Position numbers and translations under genes: made by a program
In this document: piece by piece, positions 45,818-55,208 of the stretch
How positions within the stretch are numbered: position 1 is the first letter of the stretch
Layout: every line of letters starts with the position of its first letter
Notes under the pieces: model-generated
Seen by the model: the letters and a program-made list of their open reading frames with translations, nothing else
Database searches by the model: none
What the model was told of the DNA's origin: nothing
Assembly: GCA_035281745.1 (NCBI GenBank)
Contig: DATEDI010000020.1
Coordinates: forward strand, 76,573-140,572
DNA: 64,000 bases
Direction of reading: 5' to 3'
Origin: 66-474 sp035281745
GTDB lineage: Bacteria > Pseudomonadota > Gammaproteobacteria > Xanthomonadales > Rhodanobacteraceae

Positions 45818-48055
45818 ATGTCCCGTCTCACGCCGCGTGCCTTCGGCCACGCGTTGGCTCTCATGCTTTTGTTTGGCTGCCTCCCCGTGCTGGCGGCGAC
45901 GTCCCAGCCCGTCCTGTATTCGATCGGCGCGAGCACGCCCCGGATATTGGCGCAGGGAGCGCAAAAATCCTGGTCGATCAAGATCAGCGAAGACAATGCG
46001 CTGGATGCGGTGTTCCAGGGCGGCATGTGGTTGCCGACGCCCAGTGGCGGGCGTATTTACGCCAAATACGCACGGCACATCGTGCATGCGAATGGAACCT
46101 GGACTTGGGTCGGTACGGTTCAAACCGTCCACGGCGCCCAGCAAGCGGTGCTGACGTTCGGTGAGGGCGGCGTGTTCGGCACGATCCCGCAGGCGTCGGG
46201 CTATCCGCTGCGCATCGTCACAAGCCAGGGTGAAACTCGCGTCGTTGAAACCTCGGCGGCGGCCATGGCGCGTTCGACGCAGACGCTCAGGCTGCGCAGT
46301 CACCGGGACTACGCAATCCCGCCGCGCGTCGCACCCAAGGGCAATCAGAACACGTTGGCGATGCGGGCAGCCGCCGACGCGGCCGTCAAGCAGGCTGCCG
46401 CCTCGTCGGGTCCGGTCACCATCGACGTGATGGCCGCTTACTCACAAGGTTTTGCAAACATGCTGGGCAGCCAGAGGCTCGCGCTGATCCGCATCCAGAA
46501 CCTCGTCGACATCACCAATCAGGCTTACGCCGCCAGTGGCGTGAACCAACAGATCCGGTTGGTGTACACGACGGAAGTGAATTACCCCGACAACACCTCC
46601 AATCAAAGCGCCTTGGACGACATCACCGGCGTCGACGAGAACGGCAATCCGGTATCGATCCCCGCATCGCTCGCCAACATCGCCTCGCTGCGCACGCAAT
46701 ATGGCGCCGATCTGGTGGTCATGATGCGGCGTTACGACAATTCCATCCAAGGCGATTGCGGCGTGGGCTGGCTTGTCGGTGGCGGACAGGCGGCCATCGT
46801 GCCTTCGGAGTCGAGCGCCTACGGCTACTCGGTGGTCAGCGACGGCAGCAACGGTGGTTATTACTGCCTAGACACCACGTTTGCCCACGAGCTTGGCCAC
46901 AACATGGGCGACGCGCACGACCGCGCGAATGCCACGTCGCCGGGCGCCTACTCGTATTCGTATGGTTATGTGGGCAATGGCACGAACGGGTTTTCCACGA
47001 TCATGGCCTACGGGACGGATACTCAAACGCCGCTCGCGGTGTTTTCCAACCCGAACATTTCCACTTGTCAGAACAGCCCTTGCGGCGTCGCCGACAGTTC
47101 GTCGTCGTCGGCCGACAACGCGCACAGCATGAACAACACCGCGGCACTGATCGCGGCGTTCGAAGCGACGACGGTGGTGAACCCACCACAGTTCATTAGC
47201 TATGTTCATGATGACGTGGACGGGGACGGAAATTCTGATCTGATCTGGCGCAGCAAGGACAATTCTCGTTTCGCATACTGGCTGATGGATGGCACGCAAC
47301 TGATCAGCAGCGCGTCGATGCCGGTCTCCACCAAGTACAAGTTGCTGGCGACCGGGGATTTCGATGGCGATGGCCGGATGGATGTCGTCTGGACCGACGG
47401 AACGGGGATGTGGATGTGGGTGGGCAACGGGAGCGCTTTCACCAGCACTTACATGCGGCCATTCCCCACTGGCTGGAACGTCGTGGATGCCGCTGATCTC
47501 AATGGCGATGGCAAGTCCGACCTGATCTGGGTCGCGAGTGGCCGAATCGCCGAATGGCTGATGGATGGCACCACTTTCAGTGCCACCTACTCGCAGAATC
47601 TGTCGAGCGGATGGCACTATTTGACCGAAGGCGATTTCGACGGCGATGGCAAGGCGGATCTGCTGCTGACAAACGGAACCGCCATGGAGATGTGGACGAG
47701 TTTCGGCGGCGGATCGTTCGCGCAGACTGCGGCTCACACTTATCCATCGGGCTGGACGATACTCGGTTCTGCTGACGTCAATGGCGACGGCAAGGATGAC
47801 TTGCTGTGGCGAGACAATCCGCATACACGTTTCGCCTACTGGATCATGAACGGTGCACAGCTTGTCGGCTCGGCGGCTCTCAGCGTTTCTCCGCAGTGGC
47901 AATTTGGAACAGCCGGAGATTTCGACGGCAGCGGCGTGGCTGGCCTGATCTGGTACAACAAATCGGCTATCGTGATGTGGCCGGGGTCCAGCACCGGCAA
48001 TTACCAAGGCGTGGTGGTGCATTCGTATCCGGACGCATGGGCGATGCTGCCGTAA
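45818..48055 (+). CDS. Secreted reprolysin-like zinc metalloprotease with FG-GAP repeats
   Basis: A 745-residue exported protein: signal peptide (LMLLFGCLPVLAA), a pro-region to about residue 190, and a metzincin-type protease domain with zinc motif HELGHNMGDAHD (first His about 357) and a downstream methionine in STIMAYG. After about residue 463 come six FG-GAP/VCBS-type repeats of some 45 residues, each with a DxDGDGxxDL calcium loop (for example DVDGDGNSDLIWR, DFDGDGRMDVVW, DLNGDGKSDLIW). Such repeats fold into a beta-propeller and often bind surfaces. ATG 45818 starts the signal peptide; the extension to 45746 is rejected. It stands alone, between oppositely oriented genes. Confidence 0.88.
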   Translation: MSRLTPRAFGHALALMLLFGCLPVLAATSQPVLYSIGASTPRILAQGAQKSWSIKISEDNALDAVFQGGMWLPTPSGGRIYAKYARHIVHANGTWTWVGTVQTVHGAQQAVLTFGEGGVFGTIPQASGYPLRIVTSQGETRVVETSAAAMARSTQTLRLRSHRDYAIPPRVAPKGNQNTLAMRAAADAAVKQAAASSGPVTIDVMAAYSQGFANMLGSQRLALIRIQNLVDITNQAYAASGVNQQIRLVYTTEVNYPDNTSNQSALDDITGVDENGNPVSIPASLANIASLRTQYGADLVVMMRRYDNSIQGDCGVGWLVGGGQAAIVPSESSAYGYSVVSDGSNGGYYCLDTTFAHELGHNMGDAHDRANATSPGAYSYSYGYVGNGTNGFSTIMAYGTDTQTPLAVFSNPNISTCQNSPCGVADSSSSSADNAHSMNNTAALIAAFEATTVVNPPQFISYVHDDVDGDGNSDLIWRSKDNSRFAYWLMDGTQLISSASMPVSTKYKLLATGDFDGDGRMDVVWTDGTGMWMWVGNGSAFTSTYMRPFPTGWNVVDAADLNGDGKSDLIWVASGRIAEWLMDGTTFSATYSQNLSSGWHYLTEGDFDGDGKADLLLTNGTAMEMWTSFGGGSFAQTAAHTYPSGWTILGSADVNGDGKDDLLWRDNPHTRFAYWIMNGAQLVGSAALSVSPQWQFGTAGDFDGSGVAGLIWYNKSAIVMWPGSSTGNYQGVVVHSYPDAWAMLP

Positions 48056-48085
48056 TTACGGTCGGTATCGTCAGCGCGCTGAGAA

Positions 48086-48883
48086 TCACTTCGCGCGAGC
48101 CCGCAGCAGGTATCCGTTCCCGAATTCCGCGCCAAGAAATGGTCGTTGCGCGAGATCCGCACCGCGCAGGCCAAGCTTCCCCAGCGGACTGCGGAGTAAT
48201 GGATACCACTTCATGACGTGTCGCCGATCGATGCCGCTGCGGGCCGAATTGTCGTGCTTGCCCTGGGCGGTATTGTCCTTGGTCTCGTTGACCTCAGGCG
48301 CATAGCTGCGGGCACGCACTTTTTCGGCGAGATTGGCGAGCGGGAAGCCATAACAGAGGATGCGTTCGACTTCGAAGCCGGCCGAGCGGGCCAGTTCGGC
48401 CAATGCCGCGCGTTCGTATCGGCGAAAATGCCCCGCCCAGACGTCCGAGGGATTCCACTTTCTCATGTGGCATGGAACCGACAGCAGCAGCGTGCCGCCA
48501 GGCTTCAACCATGTGCGCCATTCGGACAACGCGTCGAGATCGTGTTCGATGTGTTCCAGAACCTCGAATGCCATGACCAAGCTGAAGTGGGCTTCCCAAG
48601 AGGGCTGCGGCTTCTCGTAAAAACGTATGTCGCGGCCGGCATCTCTTGCAAGATCGGCTGCCACGGCCCGGGCGGCTTCCGACATTTCCAATGCCCTGCA
48701 GTGGAATCCACGCGCATCCATTTCATGCAGCAGCATGCCGGCTCCGGGGCCTATCTCCAGCGTGTCGCAAGGTGAAATCGTGCGCAATTCGCGCAGGATC
48801 AATGCACGGCGCAATAGATAGCGCGGCGCCGGGACCCAGCCGTGTTCGGGGGCTGCGGGTCCCAGTGTGGTGTCAATGATCAT
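48086..48883 (-). CDS. SAM-dependent methyltransferase (class I)
   Basis: A 265-residue methyltransferase: the SAM-binding motif LEIGPGAGMLLHEMDARG, acidic loop LEMSEAARA, motif VMAFEVLEHIEHDLDAL and LKPGGTLLLSVPCH. A variable C-terminal region ends near the gene's stop. ATG 48883 overlaps the stop of the upstream glycosyltransferase gene (ATGA on the minus strand), so it is probably part of glycan or lipid-linked intermediate modification. The in-frame extension to 48973 lies inside the glycosyltransferase gene and is rejected. Confidence 0.88.
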   Translation of the reverse strand: MIIDTTLGPAAPEHGWVPAPRYLLRRALILRELRTISPCDTLEIGPGAGMLLHEMDARGFHCRALEMSEAARAVAADLARDAGRDIRFYEKPQPSWEAHFSLVMAFEVLEHIEHDLDALSEWRTWLKPGGTLLLSVPCHMRKWNPSDVWAGHFRRYERAALAELARSAGFEVERILCYGFPLANLAEKVRARSYAPEVNETKDNTAQGKHDNSARSGIDRRHVMKWYPLLRSPLGKLGLRGADLAQRPFLGAEFGNGYLLRARAK

Positions 48884-50004
48884 GGGTTGGGCCTGGAAGG
48901 TTGTTCGAGCATGGAAAGGAACAGCGCGGCGACAGCCGCCGGGTCGATGCGCTGGCGGAGTTTCGCGTGGCATCTGGAAGGCAAGTTGTGCCTCGAGTCG
49001 ATGTACTCACGAATGGCGGTTGCCAAGGCGCGGCCGTCGCCGGCTGGCACCAGTCGAACGCATGGTGGGTCGTCCGCCAGAAGCTCGCGTATGCCGGGAG
49101 AGTCGCACGTTATCAATGGTCGCCCTGCCGCCACGACCTGGAATACTTTGTTCGGGATCACGCTTGCGGCCTTTGCGGACGTTCCGAAAATCCCCAGGCA
49201 CACGTCGGCCTGCGCGATGTGCTCGAGCAGGCGTTCATAGGGCACCCAGTCCAGCCATTGCAAACCGTCCACTGGCCGTTTCGCCAGTAGCGCCCGGATG
49301 CGCGGTGCTTCCTGGCCGCGGCCGATCAGGGTCCACCGGATCGGAGCGCCGTTGAGGGACTGCGCGGCTTCGATGATGGTGTCGATGCCATGGAGCGGAA
49401 TGAATTGGCCGTAAAACAGAACCTGCAGGTACTCGCTGCTCGTCCGGCGCTCGACGGACCGGAAGAACGCTTTTTCGGCGCCAACCCAGACACGATTCAC
49501 CGAACCGGGTGCGAGTCGGAATTGCTTCTCCATGCGCCGTGCATGCGCGGCTGTATCCATGAAGGCGATAGTCGCAAGGCGCGCAGCCAGCCATTCGCCG
49601 GCCCACAACGACCATGCCAACGGATTCGTGCGGGCGAGCAGATGGCGATCTTCGACTACCGTATCGAATGCTGAAATGAACCAGTCGAACACGATGGGCT
49701 TGCGCCGCATTCGCGCGAACGGCCACAGGACCAGAACGTCGAGCTGGCCCGGATAGCAGATCAGCACCAGTTCGTGCGCCGGTGCGCGCAGGTATTGGAT
49801 GACAAGGTTCGGGTAGGCGGCGATCAGGTGCAATCCGCGTCGCAGCCATTGCCATGGACCGCGCAGCGCGCTCTTGTCCTCCACGTTTGCCCAGATGTCC
49901 TTGTGGATCTCGGCAATTTCGATTCCGCGCGCCCGCAACCCGTCCCGGAGTATCCGCACGCGCGGTTTGCCAATGTCGTAGGTGCCCCACAATACGATTT
50001 TCAT
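48880..50004 (-). CDS. Family 4-like glycosyltransferase (GT-B)
   Basis: A 374-residue glycosyltransferase. Rossmann N-terminal part (KIVLWGTYDIGKPRVRILRDGL), then the C-terminal donor domain with VLFYGQFIPLHGIDTIIEAA, WTLIGRGQEAPRIRALL, ADVCLGIFG and the nucleotide-sugar region PNKVFQVVAAGRPLITCDSPG. It is the first of two overlapping minus-strand genes (the methyltransferase follows). Acceptor and sugar are unknown. Confidence 0.88.
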   Translation of the reverse strand: MKIVLWGTYDIGKPRVRILRDGLRARGIEIAEIHKDIWANVEDKSALRGPWQWLRRGLHLIAAYPNLVIQYLRAPAHELVLICYPGQLDVLVLWPFARMRRKPIVFDWFISAFDTVVEDRHLLARTNPLAWSLWAGEWLAARLATIAFMDTAAHARRMEKQFRLAPGSVNRVWVGAEKAFFRSVERRTSSEYLQVLFYGQFIPLHGIDTIIEAAQSLNGAPIRWTLIGRGQEAPRIRALLAKRPVDGLQWLDWVPYERLLEHIAQADVCLGIFGTSAKAASVIPNKVFQVVAAGRPLITCDSPGIRELLADDPPCVRLVPAGDGRALATAIREYIDSRHNLPSRCHAKLRQRIDPAAVAALFLSMLEQPSRPNP

Positions 50005-50070
50005 TGGGTATGCACTTGGCGACTGCCGCGGGATGGGCGCAAATATGATGTTACCCGTGCGGGTAACCGG

Positions 50071-51033
50071 CTAAGGGGGCGTGGAGGTTGCCGAGGACAC
50101 GTTGGATCGCCCGGGAAGCACCAGAAATCCGGTGGCAAGAATCAACACATCCCCCAGTGTCGTCGCGATGCGCAAGGCGACGATGAGCACGCTTGCGGTG
50201 GCTGCCGAATAGACCGGCGCAAGCATCAGCAGCATCAGTCCTTCGCGAACACCCAATCCGCCCGGCGCGCCGGGCGTCACGAAGCCGACCACCCATGCCA
50301 GCGCGAACACCGCAGTCAACAACCAGTAATCGTGTGGGGCTCCCGGCAGCAGGCATCGCGTGAGCAGGATCAACCCGATGCCCATGCAGACATACATTCC
50401 GCAGTACAGCACGAACGCTTGAGCAAGCCTGAACTGCGGCGGCAACAACGTGCCGTCCAGCGCGGATGCGTACTTTGGAGCAAAACGCCGCAGCAATGGC
50501 GGGGCCACGCGTCTCAGCAGGAACAGCCCCGCGATGGCCAACGCAACCAGTGCGGCGATCAACGCGAGTTGTGCGCCGTGGAGGTGGACCACTGTCAGGC
50601 CGACCTCGGACAATGCGCCGGTGCCGACGCCCATCACCACGGCGGCGGCGATCACGAGCAGGGTTTCAAGGGTCATCGTCACCGCGAGTGGCCGCGGCGG
50701 TATGCCACGTACCAATGACATGCCGGCGCGGCCGATGTATTGCGCGACGTTGCCCGGAGCGTATTTGGCAAATTGCGTGATGCCGATGATGCCGAACAAT
50801 TCGCGGCGCGATCGCGATACCCCCAAGCCGGCGAGCAATCCGTGCCAAGCCAGCGCCAGCAACGGTGCGCCGCATGACCACAGTAGCGCACACAACGCGA
50901 TGCCCAATGCGGCGCGTGGCGTGGCATAAACCGACAAATCATGGCCGCGTAACGAGCGCACCACGTACCACACGAATAGCGCGGTGACGATCAGCGCCGC
51001 GACAAAGCCGAATGTGCGGTAACGTCGCTTCAC
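50071..51033 (-). CDS. Lysylphosphatidylglycerol-synthase-TM/AglD-like membrane protein
   Basis: A 320-residue membrane protein with about eight hydrophobic segments and family hallmarks: ITQFAKYAPGNVAQYIGRAGM in the middle and a late GFVTPGAPGGLGVREGLM. Proteins of this COG0392/UPF0104 type include the flippase half of MprF and glycan or lipid-linked-sugar genes. The GTG at 51033 is chosen because it precedes the first helix; longer readings run into etfA. It lies 37 bases downstream of etfA on the same strand, and is the last polysaccharide-type gene before the flank. Confidence 0.82.
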   Translation of the reverse strand: MKRRYRTFGFVAALIVTALFVWYVVRSLRGHDLSVYATPRAALGIALCALLWSCGAPLLALAWHGLLAGLGVSRSRRELFGIIGITQFAKYAPGNVAQYIGRAGMSLVRGIPPRPLAVTMTLETLLVIAAAVVMGVGTGALSEVGLTVVHLHGAQLALIAALVALAIAGLFLLRRVAPPLLRRFAPKYASALDGTLLPPQFRLAQAFVLYCGMYVCMGIGLILLTRCLLPGAPHDYWLLTAVFALAWVVGFVTPGAPGGLGVREGLMLLMLAPVYSAATASVLIVALRIATTLGDVLILATGFLVLPGRSNVSSATSTPP

Positions 51034-51070
51034 ACCGGCATCCTTGTTGCAGCCCCGCGCTGGGCGAGCT

Positions 51071-52015
51071 TCACACCGCCGCTTCCAGCTCCGGCACGAG
51101 TTTGAAGAGGTCGCCGACGAGGCCGATGTCGGCGACTTCGAAGATCGGCGCGTCGGCATCCTTGTTGATCGCGACGATGGTACCGGCGTCCTTGATGCCG
51201 GTGAGATGCTGGATGGCGCCGGAAATGCCGATGGCCATGTAGAGCTCGGGCGCGATGATCTTGCCGGTCTGGCCGACCTGCATGTCGTTGGGACAGTAGC
51301 CGGCGTCGACCGCAGCGCGCGAGGCGCCGGCGGCGGCGTGCAGTTTGTCGGCCAGCTTGTAGATGATGTCGAAGTTTTCCTTGGAGCCCACTCCACGTCC
51401 GCCCGACACGACGCGCGCCGCGCTCTGCAGGTCGGGGCGCTCGCTGGATGCCTGCTGCAACCCCACGAAGCGGGTGTGCGAAGGCATCGCCGCGTCGATG
51501 GACAATGCCTCGATCGGCGCCGCATTGGCGGCTTCGCCGGTGGCCGCCCACGAAGCGGTGCGCACGGTACCGACCATGATGGTGTCCGCCGGCGCTTCCA
51601 CCGTGACGATGGCGTTGCCCGCGTAGATCGGGCGCGTGAAGGTGTGCGCGTTCTCCACCAACATGATGTCGCTGACTTGGCCGACGCCCAGCAACGCGGC
51701 CGCGCGCGGCGCGACATCCTTGCCGAAGGTCGTGGACGGAAGCAGCAGGTGCGTGTAATCGTTTTTCGCGGCGGCGGCGATTTGCGGGGCCAGCAGCGCC
51801 GCCAGCGCCTGCGCGTTCTCGGCGCGCGCGACAGTCACGACTTTCGAAACACCGTCCAGCTTCGCGGCTTGCGCGGCCACTGCATCGGGCGCGTCCGCCA
51901 GCACCAGCACGTCGATCGCATCCGGCTTGATTTCGCGCGCGCAAGTCACGCAACGCGCGGTCGAGGTGTTGAGTTGGCCGTTCAAGTGCTCGGCGATGAT
52001 CAGGATTTTGCTCAT
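51071..52015 (-). CDS. etfA: Electron transfer flavoprotein, alpha subunit
   Basis: A 314-residue ETF alpha subunit. Visible are the N-terminal KILIIAEHLNGQLN, LLLPSTTFGKDVAPRAAALLG, and the C-terminal FAD domain with VVSGGRGVGS, VGQTGKIIAPELYMAIGISGAIQHL and INKDADAPIFEVADIGLVGD. It passes electrons from acyl-CoA dehydrogenases to ETF-QO, encoded at 57452. The start at 52015 fits the family; the reading to 52144 would translate the dispersed repeat. This is the right-hand border gene of the polysaccharide locus, as in Xanthomonas. Confidence 0.96.
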   Translation of the reverse strand: MSKILIIAEHLNGQLNTSTARCVTCAREIKPDAIDVLVLADAPDAVAAQAAKLDGVSKVVTVARAENAQALAALLAPQIAAAAKNDYTHLLLPSTTFGKDVAPRAAALLGVGQVSDIMLVENAHTFTRPIYAGNAIVTVEAPADTIMVGTVRTASWAATGEAANAAPIEALSIDAAMPSHTRFVGLQQASSERPDLQSAARVVSGGRGVGSKENFDIIYKLADKLHAAAGASRAAVDAGYCPNDMQVGQTGKIIAPELYMAIGISGAIQHLTGIKDAGTIVAINKDADAPIFEVADIGLVGDLFKLVPELEAAV

Positions 52016-52043
52016 GGATTGCATCCGCTCGGTTTTTGAATTT

Positions 52044-52164
52044 TCTTCTCCCTCCGGGAGAAGGTGCCCCGAAGGGGCGGATGAGGGTACGAACCTGGCG
52101 AAACGCCGTGCGAAGAACCGGACCCTCACCCGGCCTGCGGCCACCCTCTCCCGAAGGGAGAGGG
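52044..52164 (+). repeat. Compound palindromic dispersed repeat (copy 2)
   Basis: About 120 bases with a left hairpin (TTCTCCCTCCGGGAGAA, 52044-52062), an inner GGATGAGGGTACG ... CCCTCACCC pair, and a right hairpin (CCCTCTCCC-GAA-GGGAGAGGG, near 52144-52164). Same build as the copy at 3647-3767. It occupies most of the gap between etfB and etfA and could limit read-through or protect mRNA ends there. Confidence 0.85.
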
Positions 52165-52172
52165 AACGGCGA

Positions 52173-52919
52173 TCACACCAATCCTTTTTGCTTCAACAGC
52201 CCCACCAGCTCGGCGACATCCTTCACCATCACGCCGCGCGAGCGCTTCGGCGGCGGGGCGTAATGCGTGGTCTTGATTTCGCCGCCATGCTCGATGCCGA
52301 GCGTCGACAGTTCGATGGTTTCGATCGGTTTGGACTTGGCCTTCATGATGTCCGGCAGCTTGATGAAACGCGGTTCGTTCAAGCGCAGATCCGTGGTGAC
52401 GACGGCGGGCAGATCGATTTCGATGGTTTCGAGGCCGGCATCGACTTCGCGCGTCACGGTGGCTTTGTCGTTCGCGATATCGAGTTTGGATGCGAACGTC
52501 GCCTGCGGGCGATCCCATAGCGCCGCCAGCATCTGTCCGGTCTGGTTGCAGTCGTCGTCGATCGCCTGCTTGCCGAGGATCACGAGGCCGGGTTGTTCCT
52601 TCTCGATCAGCTTCAGGAACGTGCGTGCGGCGGCAAGCGGCTGCACCGGGTCCGGCGTGACCACGTGGATGGCGCGATTGGCGCCCATCGCCAGCCCATT
52701 GCGAAGGTGTGCCTGCGCGTCGGCAGGCGCGATGGTCGCGATCACCACTTCTTCGGCGATGCCTTTTTCGCGCAGTCGCAACGCTTCTTCCAGCGCGATG
52801 TCGTCGAACGGATTGGGGGAAAGCTTGACGCCATCGGTGACCACGCCCGAGCCGTCGGGCTTCACCTGGATGCGCACGTTGTAATCGACCACGCGCTTGT
52901 AACCGACCAGAATCTTCAT
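52173..52919 (-). CDS. etfB: Electron transfer flavoprotein, beta subunit
   Basis: A 248-residue ETF beta subunit: KILVGYKRVVDYNVRIQVK at the N-terminus, MSPNPFDDIALEEALRL-type motif (here LSPNPFDDIALEEAL), the AMP-binding region ILGKQAIDDDCNQTGQMLAA and LPAVVTTDLRLNEPRF. It precedes etfA in the same direction; the dispersed repeat lies between the two genes. ATG 52919 matches the family N-terminus. Confidence 0.96.
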   Translation of the reverse strand: MKILVGYKRVVDYNVRIQVKPDGSGVVTDGVKLSPNPFDDIALEEALRLREKGIAEEVVIATIAPADAQAHLRNGLAMGANRAIHVVTPDPVQPLAAARTFLKLIEKEQPGLVILGKQAIDDDCNQTGQMLAALWDRPQATFASKLDIANDKATVTREVDAGLETIEIDLPAVVTTDLRLNEPRFIKLPDIMKAKSKPIETIELSTLGIEHGGEIKTTHYAPPPKRSRGVMVKDVAELVGLLKQKGLV

Positions 52920-52971
52920 CGCGAACCCTTGCATGGCGTGCTGCGAAACGGCATCCGGCCATTGTAACCGA

Positions 52972-54201
52972 CTACGCTTCGCGGACCCGCGCCGCCTCGT
53001 GCGAACCGAAGAAGCGCGCGTACAGCACCAGATAGCCGAGTTGCAGCGCGGCGCCGAGCAGGAACGGCAATGTGAGATAACCCGCGTGAAACAACACGCC
53101 TCCGATCATCGGCCCGATCGCGCGCGGCAACTGGATGGAAATGTTCTGCAGGCTGCTGGCGAGTCCGCGTCGTTCCACCCGCGTCAAACCGGCGGCCAGC
53201 GCCTGGCGCACGCCGCCGGTGCCGCGATTGCCGGCGCCGCGCACGATGTACAGGCCCATCGCGGCCCAGAACCATGGCACTAGCGGCATCGCCACCAGCA
53301 GCGCGATGCCGACGCCGCGCATCCACAGCACCGTCTTCATGATGCCGTACCGGCGCGCGATCGCGCCGGCCAGGAATGAACCTGCCGCGCTGACGATGAA
53401 GCCGAGCGCAATGCCCGGGCCGATGTCGATCAATCCGCGCTGGAACTTGATGGCAAACCAGTACGCGATCAGCGGTCCGACCAGGCCGATGCCGAGTCCG
53501 TTCAAGGAATTGGCCAGCACCAGTTTGGCGAGCAGGCGATTCTCGGCGCGGCGCAAGCTGCGCGTTGCATCATCGCGGACGGGTTTTGCGAACACGGCGG
53601 GTTCGCGTGCCAACCACATCAGCGTGAAACTCGCGAGCGAACCGGCAAGTGGCAGCGCGAACAGCAACCGGTAGTCATCGACGCTCATCGCATGGCCCAT
53701 CCACCATGCGGGCAGCGCCGCCAGCAACGCGCCGATGCCCATTCCGATGAGGCCGACTGCGCTGTTGGTACTGAATACGCTGCCGCGTCGCGCCATCGGC
53801 AGTTCGATCGCAAGCCACGCCTGTTCCACTGGCGAGAACGGTCCCGCCGATCCGTTGGCGCCGCGTCCGAATCCGCCGATCACCGCCGCGACGATCAACA
53901 GCCAGGGCGTCGTGGTCAACATCGCGACCAGCGCGACCAGTGCCTGCAAGGCGTCGTAGCCGAGCAGGAAGGCGCGGCGCCCGCCGCGATCGCTCAGCGG
54001 GCCGACGATGATGGTGAGCAGGGTGCCGAACAGCAGCGCGCCCATCAGCACCACGCCGATCGCGGTGGCGGTCCAGCCGAGCGCATGCAGGTACAGCGCG
54101 AACGCCGCGACCATTGCGCCTTGGCCGAGACTGCGCGCCCCGCGCATGCCGATCAGCAGGCGCACGTTGCGGGGCAGGGAGAGTTTGCCCGTGGCGTTCA
54201 A
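52972..54201 (-). CDS. Major facilitator superfamily transporter
   Basis: A 409-residue transporter with twelve predicted helices and an MFS loop-2/3 motif (GPLSDRGGRRAFLLGYD). Substrate unknown. The reading begins at TTG 54201, which overlaps the stop of the upstream ATP-grasp gene; there is no better ATG before the first helix, although an internal ATG at residue 19 is possible. The pair with the ATP-grasp gene suggests that the transporter might export its product. Confidence 0.83.
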   Translation of the reverse strand: MNATGKLSLPRNVRLLIGMRGARSLGQGAMVAAFALYLHALGWTATAIGVVLMGALLFGTLLTIIVGPLSDRGGRRAFLLGYDALQALVALVAMLTTTPWLLIVAAVIGGFGRGANGSAGPFSPVEQAWLAIELPMARRGSVFSTNSAVGLIGMGIGALLAALPAWWMGHAMSVDDYRLLFALPLAGSLASFTLMWLAREPAVFAKPVRDDATRSLRRAENRLLAKLVLANSLNGLGIGLVGPLIAYWFAIKFQRGLIDIGPGIALGFIVSAAGSFLAGAIARRYGIMKTVLWMRGVGIALLVAMPLVPWFWAAMGLYIVRGAGNRGTGGVRQALAAGLTRVERRGLASSLQNISIQLPRAIGPMIGGVLFHAGYLTLPFLLGAALQLGYLVLYARFFGSHEAARVREA

Positions 54202-55091
54202 GTGCGCCGTACGATGGCGCCCGCGAACCGTGGGGCAACGCCGCCAGCATGCGCCGCGAACACCGATGGCTCGACCAGTTCCAGTTCCAGCAGGCGCGGC
54301 GCGCCGTCGCCGTCGCGGATCAGGTCCACGCGTGCATACAGCAACGGCTGCTGGAACGGAATGGCAGCGAGCGCACGTTGCGCCACGGCCAGTTCATCCG
54401 GTGATGGTGAGCGCGGCTCGATGGACTCTTCCGCATACAGGCCAGTGGTCGCGTCGCCGCCGCGTTTCAGCAGCGGGCCTTTGCGGATCGCATGCGAGAA
54501 CACCCCGTCGAAGAACAGCAGCGCGGTTTCGCCGTGTTCGTCGACGGCGTCGAGGTACGGTTGCAGCAACACGCTGCGATGCTTGTCGAGCAAACGTTGC
54601 ACGTGCGCGACGATTGCATCGCGACTGCCGCGTGAATGTCTTTGCGCGTCGCGCGAACCTGCGCCAACCGCAGGTTTCACCACGACGTCGTGCATGTGCG
54701 GATGGGCGGCAAGCAAGGCATCGATGATGGGTGACGGATTTGCGCCGGGCTCGACGAACAGGCCCGGCACTACCGGCACGCCGGCTCGCGCGAGATCGGC
54801 GAGATAGTGCTTGTCGGTATTCCAGCGGATGATCTCAAGCGGGTTCAGCAATCGCGTTTGCTGCGACACGCGTTGCGCCCAGCTCAGGAATTCCGGCAGC
54901 CGCTCGAAGTAATCCCAGGTCGAGCGCAGCAAGACCAGATCGAAGCGCGACCAGTCGATAGTGCTGTCATCCCAGTCGATTTCCCGTGCTTCCGCATCCG
55001 CGGCATGCAGCGCATCGAGCAACAGCGGCATGTCGTAGTCGGTGCCGCGCGCCGCGCGCGCAGTGACGAGGGCGATGCGTGGAGATGTCAT
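54198..55091 (-). CDS. ATP-grasp family ligase (RimK/glutathione-synthetase-like)
   Basis: A 297-residue ATP-grasp protein: N-terminal PRIALVTARAARGTD, DLVLLRSTWDYFERL, then the ATP-binding core with HDVVVKPAVGAGSRDAQR, LLQPYLDAVDEHGETALLFFDG and the metal-binding ARVDLIRDGDGAPRLLELELVEPS. The family joins carboxylates to amines or thiols, but the substrate here is unknown. ATG 55091 is preferred to the extension to 55133, which adds a leader-like hydrophobic stretch with no ribosome-binding site. The stop overlaps the MFS gene. Confidence 0.85.
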   Translation of the reverse strand: MTSPRIALVTARAARGTDYDMPLLLDALHAADAEAREIDWDDSTIDWSRFDLVLLRSTWDYFERLPEFLSWAQRVSQQTRLLNPLEIIRWNTDKHYLADLARAGVPVVPGLFVEPGANPSPIIDALLAAHPHMHDVVVKPAVGAGSRDAQRHSRGSRDAIVAHVQRLLDKHRSVLLQPYLDAVDEHGETALLFFDGVFSHAIRKGPLLKRGGDATTGLYAEESIEPRSPSPDELAVAQRALAAIPFQQPLLYARVDLIRDGDGAPRLLELELVEPSVFAAHAGGVAPRFAGAIVRRT

Positions 55092-55208
55092 TGCATCGGC
55101 GGATGCGAGCAGAAGAAGCACGCAGGCTAACACGCACGTCGCGGCACATGAGTCCTCAAAGCGCCAGCGCCCGACACCGTGGTGAGCGCTGGCGTGAGAT
55201 ACGACGGT

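Noticed and set aside
51034..51717. Long N-terminal extension of the AglD-like gene into etfA
   Set aside because: The extension is antisense-free but out of frame with the etfA coding sequence, is Arg/Ser-rich, and precedes the first membrane helix; GTG 51033 is adequate.
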